Below the pieces are notes generated by a model that made no database searches, was not told where the DNA came from, and saw only the letters and a program-made list of their open reading frames with translations. 11,610 nt of DNA from an uncultured Prevotellaceae bacterium (lineage in GTDB: Bacteria > Bacteroidota > Bacteroidia > Bacteroidales > Bacteroidaceae). The position numbers and the translations under genes were made by a program. The stretch covers positions 1-11,610 of the forward strand of contig CALFJG010000002.1 in NCBI GenBank assembly GCA_937877625.1, in the 5' to 3' direction. How positions within the stretch are numbered: the first letter of the stretch is position 1; every line of letters begins with the position of its first letter. This document shows positions 6,199 to 11,610 of the stretch, piece by piece.

Positions 6199-8286
6199 AT
6201 GCTTTCATTCCTTTTTCAGAAGCCCTCGCCTGTCACCTTTCGTCAGTTTCGTCGCAAGGGTTGGGCACTCTTTGCAGCCCTTGGCCGCGAGGTGCGCATC
6301 GGTGTGCTTTCCTTAAGCACGCTCGTCTTTGCCCTTCCCGCCTTGAGTGCCACGCCGGCTCATCGTTTGTTGCCCCCTGCCTCCGATGCACCCGAGTCCT
6401 CCGACACCGTGCCGCTTGCCGAGGCACTTGTGTCCGCCTCGCGTAGCCCGCTGCCCGTGGGTGTGGCGGCCCGGCAGGTGACGCTGCTCACCCGTGATGC
6501 CGTCGCCTCGGCGGGCGTTGCTGCTGTGAGCGACATCCTGCGCCTCGCCGCAGCCATCGACGTTAGGCAGCGTGGCGCATTTGGCATTCAGCAAGACATC
6601 TCTCTTGACGGCGGCACGTTCGACCAAACAGCACTACTTATCAACGGTATTCCTTACGACAACACACAGACCGGCCATAACGCCGCGCAGTTCCCGTTTT
6701 CTCTCAGCGACATTGAGCGTGTAGAGGTAGTGGAAGGCGCGGCGTCTCGTCTGTTTGGTGGGCAGGCCTTCTCGGGAGCGATAAACATTGTCACGCGCCG
6801 CCACACCCAGGGTGGCGAGGCATCGTTGCTGACGGGTAGCTATGGCACCTATCTTGCCTCGGTGCGCCACGCCCAGCGTTTTGGCTCGCGTTGGAATGCT
6901 ACGCTCTCCGCCTCGGGGCGGCGAAGCGACGGTGCTGTCCATAACTCCGATTTTCGTGGTGCGAGCCTCTTTGCCACGGGGGGCTATGACGATGAGCATC
7001 TCAGCCTCTTCCTCCAAGCGGGTCACGTGGCCGACGATTTCGGAGCCAACACGTTCTATAGCGCGGCAAACAACGAGCAGTGGGAAGCCACGCGCCGAAC
7101 GCTCGTCAGCCTCCAGGCCGAGACAAAGACACCGCTGCGTCTTGTACCATCGCTCGCCTGGACCCGCACCACCGACCACTATCAGTGGATACGCCGCACC
7201 CATAGCGGCGAGAACTTTAATCGCACCGATGTTTATACTCTCGGTCTTAACGCCTACGGACAATGGACGCTCGGCCAAACGGCTGTGGGTGCCGAGATGC
7301 GCAGCGAGAATTTGCTCAGTAGTAATCTCGGACTGCCGATGGCCGACACGACACAGTGGGTGTGCGTACCGGGGCAGACGGATATCTATTACACACGCTC
7401 CTTTCAGCGCACGAATGTCAGCCTCTTTGTCGAGCACAACGTTGTGCTTCCCCGCTGGACATTCTCTCTCGGCCTCTTGGCGCAGCGCAATAGTGGTTTA
7501 GACCATCGCTTCCGCCTGTTCAGCGGCATAGATGCCTCGTGGCGACCTGTGGATCGGCTACGCCTCTTTGCCTCGTGGAATCAGTCGCAGCGGTTGCCCA
7601 CGTTTACCGAATTGTGGTACCGTTCTCCCTCGCAACAGGGCAATCAAGGGCTGCAGCCCGAGCGTAATACGCAGTGGCGCTTCGGAGCGGAGTGGACGGG
7701 TACCGTTGTTACACTCTCGGGCAAGGCACACGCCTCTCACGGCAAGCATATGATAGACTGGGTGATGTACTCCCCCGACGATGTCTATCACGCTGCCGCG
7801 TTCCGCCAGCGCGTCGTAGGTTTTTCTATGCACGCTGCCGTAGATTTCACACGCCTTTCTCGGGCCACCGCCGCCAGTGCTAACAAATGCTTCCTGCGCA
7901 GCGTCACGCTCTCCTACGCTTTCCTCCACCAGTCGCGGCGCGATAGCGAGCCGATCTTTCGCTCGGCCTATACGATGAACTACCTGCGCCACAAACTCAC
8001 CGCTACCGCCACACACCGTCTCCCGTTTGGCGTAAACGCTCTTTGGACTATGCGCCTACAAAACCGTGCCGGCGCGTACCAAGTGTATGAGAGTTTGAAA
8101 CCCACCGAGCGGTTGAAGAAATACGGCACCTACGCCTTGCTCGACCTACGCCTCACGCGCGACATAGGTCGCCTGACGCTCTCCCTTGACCTCTCTAACC
8201 TCACCGCACGCCGATACGTAGATATCGCCGGCGTGCCACAGGCGGGCCTCCTCGTACTCGCGGGAGTGACGGTGCGGTGGGACTAA
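6199..8286 (+). CDS. TonB-dependent outer-membrane receptor, BtuB-like, substrate unknown
   Basis: A 695-residue outer-membrane active transporter powered by TonB-ExbBD. A long positively charged N-terminal region (about 34 residues, with FRQFRRKGW and GREVR) precedes a hydrophobic segment IGVLSLSTLVFALPALSA at 34-51, where a signal peptidase site after ALSA is likely. DTVPLAEALVSASR at 69-82 is a plausible TonB box. The plug domain follows to about 200: SDILRLAAAIDVRQRG, the LLINGIPYDN segment at 146-155, and the diagnostic IERVEVVEGAASRLFGG at 172-188 leading into SGAINIVT. The rest is alternating beta-barrel sequence with NQSQRLPTFTELWYRSP and the conserved LQPERN. The barrel ends in VTVRWD, not in the usual terminal aromatic residue. 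The architecture matches BtuB-type receptors rather than SusC (no carboxypeptidase-like N-terminal domain, no SusD partner). Without a riboswitch or neighbouring uptake genes, cobalamin, heme, siderophore or peptide ligands all remain possible. Confidence 0.92.
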   Translation: MLSFLFQKPSPVTFRQFRRKGWALFAALGREVRIGVLSLSTLVFALPALSATPAHRLLPPASDAPESSDTVPLAEALVSASRSPLPVGVAARQVTLLTRDAVASAGVAAVSDILRLAAAIDVRQRGAFGIQQDISLDGGTFDQTALLINGIPYDNTQTGHNAAQFPFSLSDIERVEVVEGAASRLFGGQAFSGAINIVTRRHTQGGEASLLTGSYGTYLASVRHAQRFGSRWNATLSASGRRSDGAVHNSDFRGASLFATGGYDDEHLSLFLQAGHVADDFGANTFYSAANNEQWEATRRTLVSLQAETKTPLRLVPSLAWTRTTDHYQWIRRTHSGENFNRTDVYTLGLNAYGQWTLGQTAVGAEMRSENLLSSNLGLPMADTTQWVCVPGQTDIYYTRSFQRTNVSLFVEHNVVLPRWTFSLGLLAQRNSGLDHRFRLFSGIDASWRPVDRLRLFASWNQSQRLPTFTELWYRSPSQQGNQGLQPERNTQWRFGAEWTGTVVTLSGKAHASHGKHMIDWVMYSPDDVYHAAAFRQRVVGFSMHAAVDFTRLSRATAASANKCFLRSVTLSYAFLHQSRRDSEPIFRSAYTMNYLRHKLTATATHRLPFGVNALWTMRLQNRAGAYQVYESLKPTERLKKYGTYALLDLRLTRDIGRLTLSLDLSNLTARRYVDIAGVPQAGLLVLAGVTVRWD

Positions 8287-8503
8287 GTGGCTTGTCGCAG
8301 ACTCTTTTTCCCGATAGCCGTTTGCGCCCGCTTGCCAGCCCCATCGCCCATACGCCCATCGGTGTGTCGCTACATCGTCTTCACATAAAAGCCAATCGCT
8401 AAACCACAAAAAATAAATTATTCCTACTTTTGCCGTTGCAACAAGCCGTTTTTATTAACGTATCGCCGCTTTCGCTTGCCTAATCTCCCACACTGAAGAA
8501 ATA
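8287..8503. other. Intergenic region between receptor gene and menC
   Basis: A 217-base spacer. Its first half is GC-rich like coding DNA but carries no recognisable protein. The second half is AT-rich and holds a candidate menC promoter. No clear intrinsic terminator for the receptor gene was found, so read-through into menC is possible. A short threefold direct repeat of CCCAT(A)CG units sits at 8340-8361, and an 8-bp palindrome GTTGCAAC at 8435-8442 lies just past the -7 element; both may be chance. Confidence 0.5.
8425..8432 (+). promoter_or_regulatory. Candidate -7 promoter element of the menC-menE unit
   Basis: TACTTTTG fits TAnnTTTG and lies in an AT-rich patch after a coding-like GC-rich stretch. 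Transcription would begin near 8439, about 65 bases before menC. No convincing -33 element was seen at 19-21 bases. Confidence 0.45.
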
Positions 8504-9580
8504 ATGCCCCTCCAAATCAGCATCACTCCCCGCATCCTTCATTTCAAAGAGCCTGCCCATACCTCGCGCGGCGTATATCACGAACATCCCATTTGGCTTC
8601 TCCACGTCTCCGACCCACAACGCCCCGGCTATCGCGGCACGGGGGAGTGCGCTCCTTTGCCCGACCTCAGCGCAGACTACTCGCCTGACTATGAGGAACG
8701 TCTGTGCCGGGTGTGTAAAAGGGTGGAACAAAGCGGGTGTTTGGACACGGAGGCACTGCGCCCGTTGCCGTCTATGCTCTTCGGCTTAGAAACAGCGTTG
8801 CGCCGCGCCGAGGCCGCTGCCGAGGGCCGACAAGCCATTTACGACACCCCCTTCGCACGCGCCGCGGTCGGTGTGCCGACCAACGGATTGGTATGGATGG
8901 GCACCTCCTCCGAGATGCGCCAGCGTTTGCACGACAAACTCGCCGCAGGCTACCGCTGCATAAAAATCAAGATAGGAGCCATTGATTTCGACGACGAGTT
9001 AGCGTTAATCAAGGCGGCACGCCGTGACAATAAAAATGCGTATCTGTCGGTGCGTGTGGACGCTAATGGTGCTTTCTCTCCCGACAGTGTTATGGAATAT
9101 CTGCGGCGGCTCGCTCCCTACGACCTCCATAGCATAGAACAGCCCATCCGCGCCGGACAGCGTGAAACGCTCGCGCAACTGTGTCGCGAGAGCCCCATAC
9201 CCATAGCCCTCGACGAAGAACTGATAGGCATATTCCGCGCTGACGACAAAGCCCGCCTGTTAGACGAGGTGCGCCCGGCCTACATCGTACTGAAACCTAC
9301 GCTCCACGGCGGCCTTTGCGGGTGTGAGGAGTGGATACGTCTGGCCGAGGAAAGAGGAGTAGGGTGGTGGGTTACCAGTGCTTTAGAGAGCAACGTGGGG
9401 CTCTCCGCCATCGCCCATTGGACGGCTCATCTCTTACACCAACGCGGGTTGTTTCAACACGCGATGCGTCACCGCATACTCCCACAAGGCCTCGGCACCG
9501 GAGCGCTCTTCACCGACAATATCCCCGTGCCGGCACTCCAAATGCGCGGCGACGAACTTTGGTGGTGCGACAACGCTTAA
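8504..9580 (+). CDS. menC: o-Succinylbenzoate synthase (MenC)
   Basis: Enolase-superfamily enzyme that dehydrates SHCHC to o-succinylbenzoate in menaquinone synthesis, in the cytoplasm. The 358 residues show the N-terminal capping part with the MenC-like stretch LHFKEPAHTSRGVYHEH and GTGECAPLP at 45-53. The barrel follows with the catalytic pair K154 and K156 (IKIKIG), metal ligands D186 (VRVDANGAF), E212 (SIEQP) and D237 (ALDEEL), and the second-side lysine K264 (VLKPTLHGG). SALESNVGL at 292-300 and GLGTG near 329-333 complete the MenC pattern. All expected catalytic residues are present. Some members of this family are racemases, but the immediate neighbour menE makes the MenC role much more likely. 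The ATG follows an A-rich leader (GAAGAAATA). The next gene, menE, begins 14 bases after the stop, consistent with an operon. Confidence 0.95.
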   Translation: MPLQISITPRILHFKEPAHTSRGVYHEHPIWLLHVSDPQRPGYRGTGECAPLPDLSADYSPDYEERLCRVCKRVEQSGCLDTEALRPLPSMLFGLETALRRAEAAAEGRQAIYDTPFARAAVGVPTNGLVWMGTSSEMRQRLHDKLAAGYRCIKIKIGAIDFDDELALIKAARRDNKNAYLSVRVDANGAFSPDSVMEYLRRLAPYDLHSIEQPIRAGQRETLAQLCRESPIPIALDEELIGIFRADDKARLLDEVRPAYIVLKPTLHGGLCGCEEWIRLAEERGVGWWVTSALESNVGLSAIAHWTAHLLHQRGLFQHAMRHRILPQGLGTGALFTDNIPVPALQMRGDELWWCDNA

Positions 9581-9594
9581 CAAACAAAACAGGA

Positions 9595-10596
9595 ATGCCT
9601 CACCGTTCGCATATCGCAGCGTTTTACAAGGAGTGGCGTAGTGCCGATACCACACTGCTGCTCCACACCTCGGGCAGCACCGGCGTGCCTAAGGCTATTC
9701 GTGTGGAGAAGTGTGCGATGCAACGAAGTGCGCGCCGCACGTGCGATTACCTTAATATCCACCCCGGCGACACCACCTTGCTCTGCCTGCCCACCGACTA
9801 CATCGCCGGGAAAATGGTGGTGGTGCGCGCCCTGACGTGTGGCTTGAGGCTCATCGCTGTCACGCCCTCGCTGCGTCCGCTGCGCTACCTCGACACCGCT
9901 CCCCACTTTGCCGCTATGACACCCGCGCAGGTCTATGAGACGTTGCAAGACGAGCGCGAGGCAGCCTTGCTGCGAGCCATACGCGTGGTGCTGATTGGCG
10001 GCGGACCATTAGACCCTGCCGTCGCCGCAGCCCTCAAAGACCATCGCGGAGCCTACAGCACCTATGGCATGACCGAGACCGTGTCGCACATCGCGCTGCG
10101 CCACGTGGCACAGACGGCTTATACGCCGCTCTGCGGCGTTCGCCTCGCGCTGAATGCCGACGGATGTCTCGTGGTGTCCGACACAGCAACCGGCGTTGAC
10201 CAATTACAAACCAACGACCTCGCACAAATCCTGCCCGACGGACGCTTCCGCATACTCGGACGTGCCGACAACACCATCTGTAGCGGCGCGCTGAAATGGC
10301 AGATAGAAGACTTGGAGCAACGCCTCTCCGACCTCCCCGTGCCTTTCCTTATCACCGCCGTGCGCGATGTGCGTCTCGGACAGGCCATCACCCTGCTCTA
10401 CGAGCAAGAGGCCGAACTCCCGACACTCCAGACCCATTGTCGGCGATGCCTGCCGCCGCTGGCCGTGCCGCGCCACTATGTGGGTGTGGCGAACCTCCCA
10501 CTGACAGCCACCGGCAAGCCCGACCGCGCCGCCGCACGACGCTTGGCCGAGGCGGCGATACAAGCCACAGGCGAGCCTCAGCCCCCGTCAAGATAA
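9595..10596 (+). CDS. menE: o-Succinylbenzoate-CoA ligase (MenE), short form
   Basis: Adenylate-forming (ANL superfamily) ligase that activates o-succinylbenzoate with ATP and CoA, the step after MenC. Seen in 333 residues: the phosphate-binding loop TSGSTGVPK at 25-33, GGGPL at 135-139, YGMTET at 157-162, a TNDL variant of the TGDL motif at 206-209, GRADN at 222-226, and the C-terminal catalytic lysine K308 in TATGKPD. The frame is open far upstream through the end of menC, but the ATG at 9595 follows an A-rich stretch 14 bases after the menC stop, and the residues before it look like a menC shadow. Only about 24 residues precede the phosphate-binding loop, against roughly 150 in full-length ANL enzymes, so most of the usual N-terminal subdomain is missing. 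Short MenE proteins are common in Bacteroidota, so this is probably a functional form rather than a truncation. After GRADN the sequence reads CSGALKWQ where most family members have a conserved SGG-K-P type segment. Confidence 0.9.
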   Translation: MPHRSHIAAFYKEWRSADTTLLLHTSGSTGVPKAIRVEKCAMQRSARRTCDYLNIHPGDTTLLCLPTDYIAGKMVVVRALTCGLRLIAVTPSLRPLRYLDTAPHFAAMTPAQVYETLQDEREAALLRAIRVVLIGGGPLDPAVAAALKDHRGAYSTYGMTETVSHIALRHVAQTAYTPLCGVRLALNADGCLVVSDTATGVDQLQTNDLAQILPDGRFRILGRADNTICSGALKWQIEDLEQRLSDLPVPFLITAVRDVRLGQAITLLYEQEAELPTLQTHCRRCLPPLAVPRHYVGVANLPLTATGKPDRAAARRLAEAAIQATGEPQPPSR

Positions 10597-10676
10597 GAAG
10601 TAAGCGTCGGGTTCTACTCCGCACCCTCCAAGCCACACTTCTCCTTGATTTGTTTCTCACTATTCCCCACCTTCCT

Positions 10677-11501
10677 ATGTACACCTACCCTCAAGCCAAA
10701 ATCAACCTCGGCCTCTATGTGGTGGAACGCCGCCCCGATGGCTACCACAACCTGCAAACCGCCTTCTATCCCGTACCGCTGACCGACACCCTCCAAGTAG
10801 TGCCCTCGAAGACCGCTTCGTGGAGCCTCCAAACCGTGGGGACGCCCGTCGAGGGCCGAGCCGAGGACAACCTCGTGGTACGTGTTTACCTGCAAATGCG
10901 CGAGGAGTTCCACCTGCCTCCCGTAGATATCTATCTTGATAAGCACATCCCTTGTGGCGCAGGTCTCGGTGGTGGGAGCAGCGATGCCGCCGAGATGATG
11001 AAACGCCTCAACGAGCTCTTCCGCCTCCATCTGAGCGATGATGCCTTGGAGCAGCGCCTCGCAATGTTTGGTGCCGACTGTCCTTTCTTCGTGCGCCGCC
11101 GACCGGTATTGGCCGAAGGCATAGGCGATGTGTTCTCCCCGCTGACAGTATCGCTCAAAGGCTGGACAATAGCCCTTGTCAAACCACCCGTCCACGTTTC
11201 TACGCGCGAGGCCTACGCCGATGTCTCTCCGCGCAGCCCCCACGTTCCGTTGCACGAGGCACTACGCCACCCCGTGGAGCAATGGCGCCGCCTCGTCTTC
11301 AACGACTTTGAGCCTTCGGTATTTGCTCGCCACCCCGAGATAGCAGCCGTGAAGGACACACTCTATGATATGGGTGCACAATTCGCACTAATGACCGGCA
11401 GCGGCGCAACGGTGTTCGCGCTCTTCAAGCACAGGATAGAAGAACTGCCGCGCGTGTTCGCCGATTGTTTTACCTATCAGAGCCTGCTGCGCGAGTTCTA
11501 A
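10677..11501 (+). CDS. ispE: 4-diphosphocytidyl-2-C-methyl-D-erythritol kinase (IspE)
   Basis: GHMP-family kinase of the MEP isoprenoid pathway; it phosphorylates the 2-hydroxyl of CDP-methylerythritol with ATP, in the cytoplasm. The 274 residues, normal for the family, show the N-terminal substrate motif AKINLGLYV with likely catalytic K8 and RRPDGYHNL at 18-26. The ATP-binding GHMP motif PCGAGLGGGSSDAA is at 92-105, GADCPFF carries the likely catalytic D134, and the third GHMP motif MTGSGATVFALF lies near the C-terminus. The frame is open upstream over the end of menE, but the ATG at 10677 places AKINLGL six residues in, as usual. Unlike the neighbours, the bases before this ATG are pyrimidine-rich rather than A-rich, so translation may be weaker. 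It lies 80 bases after menE with no clear terminator between, so it may share the menC transcript. Confidence 0.96.
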   Translation: MYTYPQAKINLGLYVVERRPDGYHNLQTAFYPVPLTDTLQVVPSKTASWSLQTVGTPVEGRAEDNLVVRVYLQMREEFHLPPVDIYLDKHIPCGAGLGGGSSDAAEMMKRLNELFRLHLSDDALEQRLAMFGADCPFFVRRRPVLAEGIGDVFSPLTVSLKGWTIALVKPPVHVSTREAYADVSPRSPHVPLHEALRHPVEQWRRLVFNDFEPSVFARHPEIAAVKDTLYDMGAQFALMTGSGATVFALFKHRIEELPRVFADCFTYQSLLREF

Positions 11502-11542
11502 AACGGTGTGAGGCCGGAAACAGTTTCAACGGGTAAAGAGTT

Positions 11543-11590
11543 AAGCCGATGCGGTTTCGTCATGATTCCGCATCGGCTTGATTTTAATAA
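11543..11590 (+). terminator. Candidate intrinsic terminator after ispE
   Basis: A perfect 12-bp stem (AAGCCGATGCGG at 11543-11554 with its complement at 11568-11579) closes a 13-base loop and is followed by GATTTTAATAATT. The T-tract is broken, so efficiency may be moderate. It begins 42 bases after the ispE stop and is the only obvious end signal for the menC-menE-ispE run. Confidence 0.7.
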
Positions 11591-11610
11591 TTGCTTTGTT
11601 TCGTTAACGC

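Noticed and set aside
6634..7437. 267-codon minus-strand open frame inside the receptor gene
   Set aside because: It lies wholly antisense to an unambiguous TonB-dependent receptor, has no recognisable domain, and is of the kind expected opposite GC-rich coding DNA.
8340..8361. Three tandem CCCAT(A)CG units as a repeat array or operator
   Set aside because: Only about 22 bases with unequal unit length and GC-rich surroundings; likely chance, no array of repeats and spacers.

Overview
The window looks like ordinary core chromosome from a Bacteroidota bacterium, most likely of the order Bacteroidales. Three things point there. Several start regions are preceded by the Bacteroidota -7 promoter element TAnnTTTG. 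Most start codons follow A-rich stretches instead of a Shine-Dalgarno sequence. The gene versions fit the phylum: a long CCA-adding-type enzyme with an HD domain, a very short MenE, and a BtuB-like TonB-dependent receptor. The genus cannot be fixed from the sequence; a Prevotellaceae-like organism is only a guess.

Layout. A minus-strand tRNA nucleotidyltransferase (CCA-adding type, 82-1518) is divergent from plus-strand rplS (ribosomal protein L19, 1805-2173), which has its own promoter, a roughly 117-nt leader with a possible long-range hairpin, and a strong intrinsic terminator. A minus-strand block follows, read right to left: murB (5964-4939), two family 2 glycosyltransferases (4872-3973 and 3960-3178) and a PhnP-like metallo-beta-lactamase-fold hydrolase (3170-2409). 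The last three genes are separated by only 12 and 7 bases, so they look like one transcription unit, probably driven from the murB promoter.

Divergent from murB is a TonB-dependent outer-membrane receptor (6199-8286) of unknown substrate. After a 217-base gap with its own candidate promoter come menC (8504-9580), menE (9595-10596) and ispE (10677-11501) on the plus strand, closed by a hairpin that may be a terminator. MenC and MenE carry out two consecutive steps of menaquinone head-group synthesis. IspE works in the MEP pathway that supplies the isoprenoid side chain, so this cluster serves respiratory quinone supply. murB and the glycosyltransferases serve the cell envelope.

No rRNA or tRNA gene, CRISPR array, insertion sequence, integrase or prophage gene was seen, and no gene-free stretch exceeds 300 bases. 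I found no convincing undescribed system. The points most worth a second look are the L19 leader, the long N-terminal region of the receptor, the minimal MenE with a divergent motif, and the glycosyltransferase pair between murB and the hydrolase.
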